DNA from: Azoarcus sp.
GTDB taxonomy: Bacteria; Pseudomonadota; Gammaproteobacteria; Burkholderiales; Rhodocyclaceae
Direction: 5' to 3'
DNA length: 58,409 nucleotides
Assembly (NCBI GenBank): GCA_031289095.1
Contig: JAITQD010000068.1
Coordinates: 1-58,409, forward strand
The notes under the pieces were generated by a model. The model saw nothing but the letters and a program-made list of their open reading frames with translations. It did not search any database and was not told the origin of the DNA. This document shows, piece by piece, positions 34,745 through 43,998 of the stretch. The number at the start of each line of letters is the position of its first letter. Position 1 is the first letter of the stretch. Made by a program: the position numbers and the translations under genes.

Positions 34745-35736
34745 AAACTGTCGCCTTTTTCAACAATAAAGGCGGGGTTGGCAAAACCTCGCTCGTGTAT
34801 CACTTGGCATGGATGTACGCAGAACAAGGATTACGTGTTCTGGCGGTCGATCTCGATCCGCAGGCCAACCTGACTTCTATGTTTTTGGGTGAAGACCGGC
34901 TTGAAGATCTTTGGCCTGACGGCGACCATCCCGAAACAATCTATGGTGCGATTTTCCCCATCCTTCGGGGGGTTGGTGACATCAATCCGCCTCATGTGGA
35001 AAACCTGTCGGATTGTTTGGGTTTGATTCCTGGAGACTTGGGCTTGTCTCGTTTCGAGGATAAACTCTCGGATGCCTGGCCACGTTGTCATAACCGTGAT
35101 GAAGCGGCTTTTCGTACGATGACAGCCTTTCATCGTTTGACATATAGCGGTGCTGAACGGTGCAATGCGGATATTGTTTTAATGGATGTTGGTCCCAATT
35201 TAGGCGCTATCAATCGTGCTGCCCTGATTGCCGCTAATCATGTTGTCGTTCCTCTGGGGGCGGATTTGTTTTCTTTGCAGGGTTTGAAAAACCTTGGCCC
35301 AGTTATGAGAGATTGGCAAGAAATATGGACAAGTCTTTTGTCCAAAGCACCCAATGATATGAATGTACCAAAAGGGCAGATGGAGCCTATCGGTTATGTT
35401 GTCAGTCAGCCGGGAATGAGGGAAAGTCGCCCGGTGAAAGCGTATCAGCGCTGGGTTGATCGGATTCCCGTCATTTATCGCCAGTTCGTATTAAACGAAG
35501 ATGTTGAAGGTGCCGTTCCAAAACCAGAAAATGATCCGCATGCACTGGCGCTGCTTAAAAATTACCGTAGCCTCATGCCCATGGCGATGGACGTCCGCAA
35601 ACCCATGTTTGCCTTGAAATCGTCCGATGGCGCCATTGGCGCACACATCGAAGCGGTGCACAAGTGCCGCGAAGACTTTCTGCTTCTTGCAACAAAAATC
35701 GCCGAAAAGGTCGGTGTTTCGCTGAACAAGTCATGA
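34741..35736 (+). CDS. ParA/Soj-like ATPase
   Basis: A 331-residue P-loop ATPase. The deviant Walker A with signature lysine is FFNNKGGVGKTSLVYHLAW (K10, K15), A' is VLAVDLDPQANLTSMFLG, and Walker B is DIVLMDVGPNLGAINRAALI. A long middle insertion and a C-terminal helix (HIEAVHKCREDFLLLATKIA) follow. No ParB-like gene or parS repeats are adjacent, so a plasmid-partition role is unlikely; ParA-type switches also position other complexes. Low GC content and the 4-base overlap with the AlbA_2 gene mark a co-transferred pair. Its stop overlaps the purK start, preserving coupling in the pur operon. Confidence 0.82.
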   Translation: MKTVAFFNNKGGVGKTSLVYHLAWMYAEQGLRVLAVDLDPQANLTSMFLGEDRLEDLWPDGDHPETIYGAIFPILRGVGDINPPHVENLSDCLGLIPGDLGLSRFEDKLSDAWPRCHNRDEAAFRTMTAFHRLTYSGAERCNADIVLMDVGPNLGAINRAALIAANHVVVPLGADLFSLQGLKNLGPVMRDWQEIWTSLLSKAPNDMNVPKGQMEPIGYVVSQPGMRESRPVKAYQRWVDRIPVIYRQFVLNEDVEGAVPKPENDPHALALLKNYRSLMPMAMDVRKPMFALKSSDGAIGAHIEAVHKCREDFLLLATKIAEKVGVSLNKS

Positions 35737-36887
35737 TTCTTCCTCCTTCCACGCTCGCCATGTTGGGCGGCGGCCAGTTGGGCCGCTTTTTCGTTTCCGC
35801 TGCGCACGAGATGGGTTACGCGGTTTGGGTGCTCGATCCGGATGCGGAAAGCCCCGCCGGACGCATCGCCGACCGCCACTTGTGCGCGGCTTACGACGAC
35901 CGCGCCGCGCTCAACGACATCGCCGCCCATTGCGCGGCGGTAACGACCGAATTCGAGAACGTGCCCGCCGACACGCTCGCGTATCTGGCCCAGCGGCTGC
36001 CGACGCATCCCTCGGCGCAGGCGGTGGCGACCTGCCAGAACCGCATCGCGGAAAAAAGCTTCCTGCGCGATAACGGCTTTCCGCATGGCGATTTCGCCAT
36101 CGTCCGCAACGAGACGGATATCGAAACCGCCAATGCCGGACTGTTCCCCGGCATTCTCAAAGTCGCCCGTTTCGGCTACGACGGCAAGGGACAGACGGTG
36201 GTGGAGAGCCGCGACGCGGCGCTGGCGGCGTTTCGCGCTTTCAAGGGCGAAGCCGCCGTGCTGGAAAAAAAACTCAGGCTCGATTTTGAAGTCTCCGTCG
36301 TGCTCGCGCGCGATGCGGCAGGCCGGGTGCGCTGTTTTCCCACGGCGGAAAACCGCCACACGCGCGGCATCCTCGACGTTTCCATCGTTCCGGCGCGCGC
36401 GACGGCGTGCCTTGCCAGCGACGCGCAGGAAATCGCCGGGCGCATCGCTGCGGCGCTGGGCTACGTGGGCGTGCTGGCGGTGGAATTCTTTGTGAGCCAG
36501 GGACGGATTTTTGTCAACGAAATGGCTCCCCGTCCGCACAACAGCGGCCATTACACGCTCGACGCCTGCCTCGTGAGCCAGTACGAACAGCAGGTACGCG
36601 CCCTTTGCGGCCTGCCGCTGGGCGAGGCGGGGGCGCATTCGGCTTCGGTGATGGTGAACCTGCTCGGCGATCTCTGGTTTCGGGAGGGCGCGACCCGCGT
36701 TGTTGAACCCGATTGGGCGCGCCTCTATGCCGTGGCTGGCCTGACACTGCATCTCTACGGCAAGCGCGAGGCGCGCCCTGGCCGCAAGATGGGACATTTC
36801 ACCGTCGTCGGCGACAGGCTGGATGCGGTGCTGGAAACGGCGTTGGCGGCGCGGCGCACGATCGGCGTCGGTGTCGACGACGATTGA
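35733..36887 (+). CDS. purK: N5-carboxyaminoimidazole ribonucleotide synthase PurK
   Basis: A 384-residue ATP-grasp enzyme that carboxylates AIR with ATP and bicarbonate. The N-terminal AMLGGGQLGRFFVSAAHEMG is followed by TTEFENVPADTLAYLAQRLP, the ATP-grasp core (VARFGYDGKGQTVVESRDAA, AAVLEKKLRLDFEVSVVLAR) and the metal site NEMAPRPHNSGHYTLDACL. The ATG overlaps the ParA-like gene stop (ATGA). High GC content resumes exactly here, showing that the foreign segment ends at or near the overlap. Confidence 0.96.
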   Translation: MILPPSTLAMLGGGQLGRFFVSAAHEMGYAVWVLDPDAESPAGRIADRHLCAAYDDRAALNDIAAHCAAVTTEFENVPADTLAYLAQRLPTHPSAQAVATCQNRIAEKSFLRDNGFPHGDFAIVRNETDIETANAGLFPGILKVARFGYDGKGQTVVESRDAALAAFRAFKGEAAVLEKKLRLDFEVSVVLARDAAGRVRCFPTAENRHTRGILDVSIVPARATACLASDAQEIAGRIAAALGYVGVLAVEFFVSQGRIFVNEMAPRPHNSGHYTLDACLVSQYEQQVRALCGLPLGEAGAHSASVMVNLLGDLWFREGATRVVEPDWARLYAVAGLTLHLYGKREARPGRKMGHFTVVGDRLDAVLETALAARRTIGVGVDDD

Positions 36888-36904
36888 CAGGCGGACAAGC
36901 GGAC

Positions 36905-37939
36905 ATGGCTTCGACTCCCGAACGCTTGCAGCAGGCGGTGCGATGCCTGCTGGCGGGCGAACTCGTCGCGCTGCCCACCGAAACCGTCTACGGCCTCGGC
37001 GCGGATGCCGCCAACCCCGAAGCCGTCGCCCGCATCTACGCCGCCAAGGGCCGTCCCGCCGATCATCCTTTGATCGTTCACCTTGCCGCCGCTGAACACC
37101 TTGCGCAGTGGGCGGCGGACGTGCCGACTGCGGCGCACGCGTTGGCCGCCGCTTTCTGGCCGGGGCCGCTCACGCTGATCCTGAAGAAGCAGGACTGGGT
37201 GCCGCTGGCTGTCACCGGCGGGCAGGATACCGTGGGTTTGCGCGTGCCCAATCATCCGCTCGCGCTGGAACTCCTTGCGGCGTTCGCAGCGGCGCGCGCG
37301 CCCGCGCCCGCCGGGGTTGCCGCGCCGTCCGCCAACCGCTTCGGGCGCATCAGTCCCACTACGGCGGCGCACGTGCGCGAGGAATTGGGCGGCCAGGTTG
37401 CCCTGATTCTTGACGGCGGGCCGTGCGAGGTCGGCATCGAATCCACCATTGTCGATTTTTCGCGCGCCGCGCCGGAAATCCTGCGCCCCGGCGCGATTAC
37501 CGCTGACGACATTGCCCGCGTCACGGGCATCCCGCCGCGTTTGCGCGGCGGGGCAGGGGAGGCGCACGCTTCCGTCGGGGAACCCGCGCCGCGTGTGCCG
37601 GGGGCGCTCGCCGCGCACTATGCGCCGCGTACGCCCTTGCGGTTGGCGGCTGCCGCCGGTTTCGATGCGGAACTCGCGCGTCTCCTCCGCGCTGGCCGAC
37701 GGGTCGCGGCGCTCGTGGTCAGTGGCGACGCGCCCCGCGATGCCGGTTCGTGCGCGGGCTGGCATGCCGCGCCCGCCGACCCTGCTGGTTACGCGCGCCA
37801 GCTTTACGCCAGCCTGCGCGCGCTCGATGCACTTGGCGCGGATTTCATCCTTGTCGAAGCGCCGCCGGAGACGCCAACGTGGCGCGCCGTCGCCGACCGC
37901 CTGCGCCGCGCTGCCGCAGGGGCGGGGATGCCCGCCTGA
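36905..37939 (+). CDS. L-threonylcarbamoyladenylate synthase, Sua5 type
   Basis: A 344-residue protein. The YrdC-type domain is about 5-205 (LPTETVYGLGADAANPEAVA, IYAAKGRPADHPLIVHLA, APSANRFGRISPTTAAHV, IESTIVDFS). A Sua5 C-terminal domain starts with the linker RVPGALAAHYAPRTPLRL. It makes threonylcarbamoyl-AMP for t6A in tRNAs reading ANN codons. The start is ATG 36905, 17 bases after purK. A second, shorter YrdC/YciO-type protein is encoded at 48381-49013. Confidence 0.93.
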   Translation: MASTPERLQQAVRCLLAGELVALPTETVYGLGADAANPEAVARIYAAKGRPADHPLIVHLAAAEHLAQWAADVPTAAHALAAAFWPGPLTLILKKQDWVPLAVTGGQDTVGLRVPNHPLALELLAAFAAARAPAPAGVAAPSANRFGRISPTTAAHVREELGGQVALILDGGPCEVGIESTIVDFSRAAPEILRPGAITADDIARVTGIPPRLRGGAGEAHASVGEPAPRVPGALAAHYAPRTPLRLAAAAGFDAELARLLRAGRRVAALVVSGDAPRDAGSCAGWHAAPADPAGYARQLYASLRALDALGADFILVEAPPETPTWRAVADRLRRAAAGAGMPA

Positions 37940-37945
37940 CACCCT

Positions 37946-37983
37946 AAAAAAAACGGGTGCGCCGTGGGTACGGCGCGCCCGTT
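37946..37983 (-). terminator. Intrinsic terminator of the pilVWX-pilY1 operon
   Basis: AACGGGTGCGCCGT (37952-37965) pairs, with one wobble, with ACGGCGCGCCCGTT (37970-37983) around a GGGT loop. On the minus strand the stem is followed by eight T (complement of 37946-37953), just beyond the pilY1 stop. On the plus strand it lies right after the Sua5 gene, but only the minus orientation has the T-run. Confidence 0.85.
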
Positions 37984-38007
37984 GGGAAAGACAGCGGCAG
38001 ACGGGCG

Positions 38008-41000
38008 TCAGTCGTTCAGTTCGCGCCAGGAGACGCGACCTCGGTAGGAAACGCCTGTTTCCACGTTCACACAACCCACTGAGCCGTCCGGTGTGCCAAA
38101 GCAGATCTGCTTCCCCCCCTGCCCACCCAGCATCTCGAGGTTGCGGATCATGCCTTTGATCTTAATCCCAACAGGTATACCTGTTGGGCCGGGGATAATG
38201 TCTTTGTCATTCACTACGCCGTCGCCATTAAGATCCAGGAACGGGAAGTCGGGCGCTCCGCCGCCAAAGACTTCAATGTTGAAGATGTCACTGTCGCCGC
38301 CTGCTGCGCACGGATCGCCCTCGGTTGGAATGATGGAAGGAATGGTGAGCACAGCACCGCGACTGACGATGGTGACGAGGCCGGAATCTATCACTCGTTC
38401 ACCTGCGTCGCTGGGAATGTTGAAGTCGACGTACCAGCCCCGCATGCCGTCCATGTCGCCAGCGTTGGCTACTTGGGCTGTGCGTTGGCCGATGGAGTTG
38501 ACGCCGAGATGGCGTTGTCTGAGCTGACTGCGGGCGATCGTCGTGTTGCCGTCGTCGATGAGGCCGTAATAGCTCTGGATGTCCTTGTTCGACTTGTCGG
38601 CGGCGGTCAGGTAACTACCGGTGCCAAAGAGGACGTAAGTTCGCGGCGGCGTGGCGTCATTGTCGACCGCGATCAGGGGGGCTGCGGTAATCGGCTGGAA
38701 CTTGCCGCTCAATACGGCGGTGAACATCGGCACGTTGTCCGCGCCGCCGAACCGGACTTTCCAGTCGCCGGGGTTGCTGGAGCTCAGGTCGAAGCGCCAC
38801 AGGCTGCCGTAGAGGTCGCCGGCATAGACGACGTCGACCTTGCCGTCGCCATCCGCGTCCAGGAGGGCTGGCGCGGAAAGGCCGTTGGAAGTGACGCCGG
38901 GCAAGATGGGCGCGTCGAGCCGCTTTTTTACCGCGCCAGTGGCGATATTCACGATGTAGAGCGCGGCCCTGCCGTAGCAACTGTTGTAGCCGTTGCCGAC
39001 GAGGGCGTAGGTGTTGCCGTCGTTGAGGGTGGCGATCATCGGCTTGCTGAGCACAAGACCCATGTTGTCGCGGTTTGCATCGCCGCCGCACGCCGTCCAG
39101 TTGGTGGGGCCGTTGAGTTCCCACTTCACGTCGCTGGCCGAGAAAGCGGCCGGGTTTGTGATGTCGAGACCGTACAGTCCCTTGCCGCCGCGCCCGGGCG
39201 CGCCGATCAGGTAGGTGCGCGACCCCACGGCGGCGGCCTGGGTTTCGCCATCCACGTAGTAATCGTGGGTGTAGTCGATGCGCGTGAGCTGCGGCAGCCG
39301 GGGAATCATCGCGGAGGGGATGTAGGCGAACAATTCGTTGCCGTTGGCGGTGTCGAAGGCGTGCAGCATGCCGTCGTTGGCGCCGAGGTAAACAGTCTTG
39401 GTGGTCTTGACGTACAGCGGTGTGTTGTTCGGGCTGTCACCGAGCGGGCTTGGCGCGCCGCTCACGCGGGTACGGTCGCGGAAGCTCCCGCCGCGCGTCA
39501 CTTCCTTGCTGTCGCTGCCGCGCACGTAGTCGATGACGTCTCCGGCATTGAGGAAATAGAAACCGGACAGGGAAGCCTGCTGCGCCGGGTTTAGCTTGTT
39601 CAGGCGGAATTCCACGCCCGTGCTGGCGATGTCGGCCTCGCTGGCGTTGTTGCGGGTGAAAATCCTGCGGCTGTTGGCAGCCGCCAGTTTATCGGCGGCC
39701 CGCCATTTGACCGGGCCAAGGCCGTCCGGGTTGCTATCGCTGACCGGAACGATGACGGTAGCGATGAGATCGCCGCTCCAGTCGGCGGGATCGTATCGCG
39801 TGGAGAAACCCAGCGTTTCGGTTGCGCCGAAAATCTCGCTGCTGGTGTCGATGCCGCCGGAACTGGAAGCGCCTTCCTTGATGGAATTGAGGGCCTTTTC
39901 CAGCGCGTCCTGAAGCCCCAGCGCATTGCGCACGAGGAAGTAGTTGTCGGGCGTCCCGGTGCCGGTGCTGTCCCATTTTCCCGGCACGTCCGGCCAGTGC
40001 TTGGCGTCGGTGCTGCGGTCGCGGAAGCCGCCCCATTTGGCGGCGTACCAGAGCGGGTCTTTCAGCAGGGTGGCCGCACTGGCGTTCGAGGACGGGGTGA
40101 AAGTGCGCGTGCTGAACTGACCGCCGCAGCTCCCGAAGGTGCCGCTGTTGCAGGCGGGCAGGGCCGCGCAACCGGTCTGGTTGCTGGTTGAGCACCAGCC
40201 GACGTCTCTACTGTCCGGAACGTTGAGGTAGTAGTAAGGGGGTGAATCGCTGCGGCTCACCACGACGATGTAGGGGCCGTCCTTGGTGGTGCCGGAAATG
40301 TTGTAGCCGATGTTCAGGGTGATACCCGCCGACTGGTAGGTCGGCGTGACATTGACCTTGACGGTGTTGTCCGCCTGGTGCCAGACCTCGTATTCGGCGA
40401 TGACGTCCATGTCGTGGTCGGCGCCCTGTTCCATGTCCTCGTAGCTGACCAGGAAGACGGCGTGATAGCGCCCGCCGTTGGACGGGTCTTGCGGGTTGAT
40501 GCTTTTGATGTAGAACTCCACAATCTGGTTGGCAGGCTGGAAATTCCCCTTGTTGGCGTTGATGTTGTAACCGCTGCCCTTGGTCGATTTGCCGAAGGGA
40601 ATGATGGTGACGGTGCCTTGGGGCGTCGGCACCTCGATTTTGGGCAGCGGCGAGGCGAGGGCGACGACGTAGGTATCGACCTTTTGATTGTCGTGGCCCG
40701 CCGCAGTCTGGATACCTTCTTTCTTGCCGTAATAGGCTACTGCGGCGGAGTAATAGCTGCCTTCCTTGCCGGGTTCCTCGGGGGCGAGGCCGCGCACGGT
40801 GGAGAGCGTGGAGACGCTCTTGGCCGTCGGCGCCCAGTCGACCGTGGAGCCGGACTGACCGATGAAGTAGTTCTTGCTGTGGATGTTTTCTTTTACGCCG
40901 ATGTCATCTGTGAGCGTGCCGACGTTGAGCGTGCCAAAAGACCCGGTAAAGCTCGTGCTGCCCGGCGTGTTGCAGGCGTTGGTGTTGATGAGGTTGTTGG

Positions 41001-42477
41001 TCGTGACCGTGGAGCAGCTCTTGAATCTGGCGCCCGGCAACTGATCCGAATCGAACGAGGGGTTGATGTCCGAGAGCACGAGGATGTTGGGCTTGGTGCA
41101 CCATGGCACGCGGGTATAGGGTTTGTCCCAGGTGGCGACCCTGGGCAGGCCGACGGCCTGGTCGTGGCTGCCGCTGGTGTCGAAAGCCGCAGTGGGCGCG
41201 CCCGTGTTGCCCAGATAGCGAAGGGATTCGTACATCATTTCGGCGATCGGGTTGCCCCAGTCGGGAAATTCTCCTTCGTTCATGATGCGGCCACCGACCC
41301 ATGCACTGCCGCCGTTATGGTTCACGTATTGTGTGGCGCCGCTGTACTCGAAGCTGCGAATCATCAGCCGGTCGAAGGTCTGGACAATGGTGGCGCTGCT
41401 GGTGAACTGGCCGGTCTGCGGGTTGACCTCGCTCGCAAACGTTCCCATTGCCTTGCGCAGTACGCCGCCCGACAGGTTCTTGTTGTAGCTGCCGGTGAGC
41501 AGCCCGAACTGCATGGAACCATTCTCGCCAAACTTGTGGAGCAGGCCACTGGGCTTGAACACGGTGAGTCCGGCGGTGTTCGTGTAAGGCTTGCAGTTGT
41601 CGCCGCGATAGTTCTGGGTGCCGTCCGGGAGGGTGTAAGGCGTTTGGCACACTTCCACCTGGGCGACGTATTTCTGGTTTGACGCGCCGATGGCGCTGTC
41701 GCTGAACAGGCTGCCGGAGTCGGCGGCGGCCCAGTCCCAGATGCGCTTGCCAGCGGCGGCGTTCTGGGCTACGTGCAGCACGGGCGCGTAGGAATCGCGG
41801 CAGTTGCTTGCCGTCGCGCAGCTTCCAAGCATGGTGTAGCTGCCAAAGAAATGGCGTTTGTTGGCGCTTGGCAGGGCTAGCGGAGTGAAATCGCTGATGT
41901 TGTATTTGTCTTCTGCGACGCTGGTGTATTCCTTGCCCCAGCCGTGCGCGTCGCGTGGGACGTAGGCGCGGCGCAGAATGGTCTGGGTGGCGGTGTCGAC
42001 CGAACGCAGGCCGCCGTAGAGCACCTTGCGCAGGGCGTCCATGCGGCTGGTGGTGACGTAGTTGAGGAAATTCCCCGACCATGCTCCGGAGCAATTCTTG
42101 CGTTCCAGCGTGAGCACCGGGCCGCTGGCATAAAAATAATCGGCTGCGACGGTGTAGGCGGTGCTTGTGACGGTGCCGGTGATGTTCTTTCCCTTGCCCT
42201 TGTAGCACAGCTTGCTGTCGAACAGCCCGTAATACTCGATGGTGGGATCGAAGCGGATGTTGTAGTTGCCGTCGCCGTTAAGGTCGGCGGCGTCGTTGTA
42301 GGCTTCGTAGAACAGTTTGTGATCCTTGCCCGCCACCAGCATGACCAGCGGCGGATTGCTCTGGCCGGAATTCAGGGGGATGGGCGGAATGGCGATCTGC
42401 GCCGCAACGGGCGCGGCGAGAACGGGCAGAATTATGCAGGCGAGGCGCACTGCGGCGCGCGGCGAAATGGCATTCAT
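38008..42477 (-). CDS. pilY1: Type IV pilus tip adhesin/assembly factor PilY1 (PilC)
   Basis: A 1489-residue exported protein. It has a signal peptide (VRLACIILPVLAAPVAA) and a large N-terminal region with cysteines and a VWA-like stretch (NILVLSDINPSFDSD). The C-terminal Neisseria PilC beta-propeller domain contains YLGANDGMLHAFDTANGNEL, GSRTYLIGAPGRGGKGLYGL, LDADGDGKVDVVYAGDLYGS and FGTGSYL. DADGDGKVD (about 1207-1215) matches the PilY1 calcium-binding loop that controls pilus extension and retraction. Two further Asp-rich loops are DLNGDGNYN near the N-terminus and DLNGDGVVND near the C-terminus. The start is ATG 42477. It is the last gene of the minor pilin operon, 13 bases after pilX. 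Confidence 0.93.
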   Translation of the reverse strand: MNAISPRAAVRLACIILPVLAAPVAAQIAIPPIPLNSGQSNPPLVMLVAGKDHKLFYEAYNDAADLNGDGNYNIRFDPTIEYYGLFDSKLCYKGKGKNITGTVTSTAYTVAADYFYASGPVLTLERKNCSGAWSGNFLNYVTTSRMDALRKVLYGGLRSVDTATQTILRRAYVPRDAHGWGKEYTSVAEDKYNISDFTPLALPSANKRHFFGSYTMLGSCATASNCRDSYAPVLHVAQNAAAGKRIWDWAAADSGSLFSDSAIGASNQKYVAQVEVCQTPYTLPDGTQNYRGDNCKPYTNTAGLTVFKPSGLLHKFGENGSMQFGLLTGSYNKNLSGGVLRKAMGTFASEVNPQTGQFTSSATIVQTFDRLMIRSFEYSGATQYVNHNGGSAWVGGRIMNEGEFPDWGNPIAEMMYESLRYLGNTGAPTAAFDTSGSHDQAVGLPRVATWDKPYTRVPWCTKPNILVLSDINPSFDSDQLPGARFKSCSTVTTNNLINTNACNTPGSTSFTGSFGTLNVGTLTDDIGVKENIHSKNYFIGQSGSTVDWAPTAKSVSTLSTVRGLAPEEPGKEGSYYSAAVAYYGKKEGIQTAAGHDNQKVDTYVVALASPLPKIEVPTPQGTVTIIPFGKSTKGSGYNINANKGNFQPANQIVEFYIKSINPQDPSNGGRYHAVFLVSYEDMEQGADHDMDVIAEYEVWHQADNTVKVNVTPTYQSAGITLNIGYNISGTTKDGPYIVVVSRSDSPPYYYLNVPDSRDVGWCSTSNQTGCAALPACNSGTFGSCGGQFSTRTFTPSSNASAATLLKDPLWYAAKWGGFRDRSTDAKHWPDVPGKWDSTGTGTPDNYFLVRNALGLQDALEKALNSIKEGASSSGGIDTSSEIFGATETLGFSTRYDPADWSGDLIATVIVPVSDSNPDGLGPVKWRAADKLAAANSRRIFTRNNASEADIASTGVEFRLNKLNPAQQASLSGFYFLNAGDVIDYVRGSDSKEVTRGGSFRDRTRVSGAPSPLGDSPNNTPLYVKTTKTVYLGANDGMLHAFDTANGNELFAYIPSAMIPRLPQLTRIDYTHDYYVDGETQAAAVGSRTYLIGAPGRGGKGLYGLDITNPAAFSASDVKWELNGPTNWTACGGDANRDNMGLVLSKPMIATLNDGNTYALVGNGYNSCYGRAALYIVNIATGAVKKRLDAPILPGVTSNGLSAPALLDADGDGKVDVVYAGDLYGSLWRFDLSSSNPGDWKVRFGGADNVPMFTAVLSGKFQPITAAPLIAVDNDATPPRTYVLFGTGSYLTAADKSNKDIQSYYGLIDDGNTTIARSQLRQRHLGVNSIGQRTAQVANAGDMDGMRGWYVDFNIPSDAGERVIDSGLVTIVSRGAVLTIPSIIPTEGDPCAAGGDSDIFNIEVFGGGAPDFPFLDLNGDGVVNDKDIIPGPTGIPVGIKIKGMIRNLEMLGGQGGKQICFGTPDGSVGCVNVETGVSYRGRVSWRELND

Positions 42478-42490
42478 ATTTTTATATCCC

Positions 42491-43063
42491 CTATTCCGTG
42501 GCGTATATGGACTGCAAAACCACCCTGGCGCGGTTGCCGCCGTCATCGTCGCTGGCGGCGGTGATGCGGAAACGTTTGCAATTTCTGGCTGACGCGGGGG
42601 TTGCAGGGTTGCAGGGCGCCCTGTCCTCGATGAGTTCGACGATGTAGTAGGGCGCGAGCGACAGTCCGGCATTGCCGAACGTGATGTCGGTTGAGGCTTC
42701 GTTATTCGCGCGGTGCCAGAAGGTGGCGGGTTGTTCCCAGAGCGGCGTGCAATTGACGTTGGCGGCGTTCGTCATGTTGTACAGGCCGGTGGCGGCATTG
42801 GCGGTCGGGCAGCTTGTGGACGCGCCGGGGGGCGAGGCGAGGCCGCCGGAACCCCATTTTTCCGCCTGGCGTTCGCCCATGCGCAGGGCGACTTCCGCAG
42901 ACTGGAAAGCCAGATCGCGGTCGTGGGCGTTGGCGCTCATGCGTTCCTGCAAGGCGGTGCCGCGCAGGGAGGTTGCCGCCAGCAGCGACATGACCAGCAG
43001 TAGAACCAGGGCGACGACCAGGGTGGAACCGCGCTGGCGCCGGGGAAGGGTAAATCCGGTCAT
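42491..43063 (-). CDS. pilX: Minor pilin assembly protein PilX
   Basis: A 190-residue PilX-type pilin-like protein. The basic leader RRQRGSTLVVALVLLLVMSL has a hydrophobic N-terminal helix but no Glu at position +5, as is common in PilX/GspK-like tip pseudopilins. It is followed by LQERMSANAHDRDLAFQSAE, conserved in PilX. Several cysteines occur in the C-terminal half. ATG 43063 shares a base with the pilW stop. It works with PilV, PilW and PilY1 to prime type IV pilus assembly. Confidence 0.88.
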   Translation of the reverse strand: MTGFTLPRRQRGSTLVVALVLLLVMSLLAATSLRGTALQERMSANAHDRDLAFQSAEVALRMGERQAEKWGSGGLASPPGASTSCPTANAATGLYNMTNAANVNCTPLWEQPATFWHRANNEASTDITFGNAGLSLAPYYIVELIEDRAPCNPATPASARNCKRFRITAASDDDGGNRARVVLQSIYATE

Positions 43064-43998
43064 TACAGCGCGCTCCTGTTCCGGAGGGTGACGGTCTGGG
43101 TGAAAGTGCGGCTGATCTTGCCCGAACCGGGCGTGATTCCGGCATTGCGTTCCAGCTTGAGTTCGATCTGGACGGCGATGACGTTCGGCCATTGGCCGCT
43201 GGGGATGGAAGCGGCGGAGACGTAATTGTCGGCTTCCGGCAGGAGATATGATAGCGTCATGCTTGCGACATCGGGGGCGACTTCTTCGGGCTCCTTGAGG
43301 AGTTCGGTGTTGCGATAGAGGGACGCGCCGCCACGGGGGTTCAGGCCGACGAACCAGGCTTCGGCATTGACTCTGGACACGATGCGGATCGCGGGCAGGG
43401 AGTAGGAGGAGGAGATGATGATGGTGTTCCCGGTGATGGCGGCGCTTGGCTTGAAAATGATGCCCACGCCCGTGTGGTTGCAGCCGAACAGGATGGGCTG
43501 CGGGCCGTTCGCGGTGAGTCCCTGGTAGGATTTGACCGTCAGTGGGGAAACGTTGGTGACGGCGCTCGCGCCTGCGGAAGCGGAAATGGCGATGAAGGCG
43601 TCGCTGCTGGCGGTGGGCGAACCGATCGAGCCTTTGGCTGCGGGGGGGAGACTGTCCGTGGAGCCATACCCTTTGAAAGCGCCCTCGAAGTTCGCGCCGC
43701 CCGTCCACCAGTTGCTTGAGCTGAGTCCCGCCAAACTGATCTGCGCGGGCGGTACCCCGCAGGCGTTGCCGCCGGCCTCGCGCAGCGAGCGGCTCATCAG
43801 GTCGAGCGCGATGCGGGCGTTTTCCTGGATGCGGGCGAGGTCGTCGGTTCTGCGGCTGGTTTCGCTGCTGCCGAGAAAAACGCCGAGCACGCCGCCGATG
43901 ACAAGGAGTCCCAGCAACATGGCGATCATCAGCTCAATGAGCGTCATGCCGGCATGGCGGCGGTGTGGAGCCGGGGAAAAGACGGGGCGGCGGCTCAT
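43063..43998 (-). CDS. pilW: Minor pilin assembly protein PilW
   Basis: A 311-residue protein with a type III-signal/prepilin leader HRRHAGMTLIELMIAMLLG (cleavage G/M, Glu at +5) and a hydrophobic helix to about residue 45. SETSRRTDDLARIQENARIA then LDLMSRSLREAGGNACG follow, typical of PilW. The ATG overlaps the pilV stop by 4 bases. It acts in the inner membrane/periplasm as part of the pilus tip-initiation complex. Confidence 0.9.
   Translation of the reverse strand: MSRRPVFSPAPHRRHAGMTLIELMIAMLLGLLVIGGVLGVFLGSSETSRRTDDLARIQENARIALDLMSRSLREAGGNACGVPPAQISLAGLSSSNWWTGGANFEGAFKGYGSTDSLPPAAKGSIGSPTASSDAFIAISASAGASAVTNVSPLTVKSYQGLTANGPQPILFGCNHTGVGIIFKPSAAITGNTIIISSSYSLPAIRIVSRVNAEAWFVGLNPRGGASLYRNTELLKEPEEVAPDVASMTLSYLLPEADNYVSAASIPSGQWPNVIAVQIELKLERNAGITPGSGKISRTFTQTVTLRNRSAL

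Noticed and set aside
34741-35736. Plasmid-type partition locus (ParAB-parS)
   Set aside because: Only a ParA-like ATPase is present; no ParB gene or iterated parS-like repeats occur nearby.
40378-41682. Long open frame antisense to pilY1
   Set aside because: PilY1 motifs are clear on the other strand; the antisense frame is a high-GC shadow.
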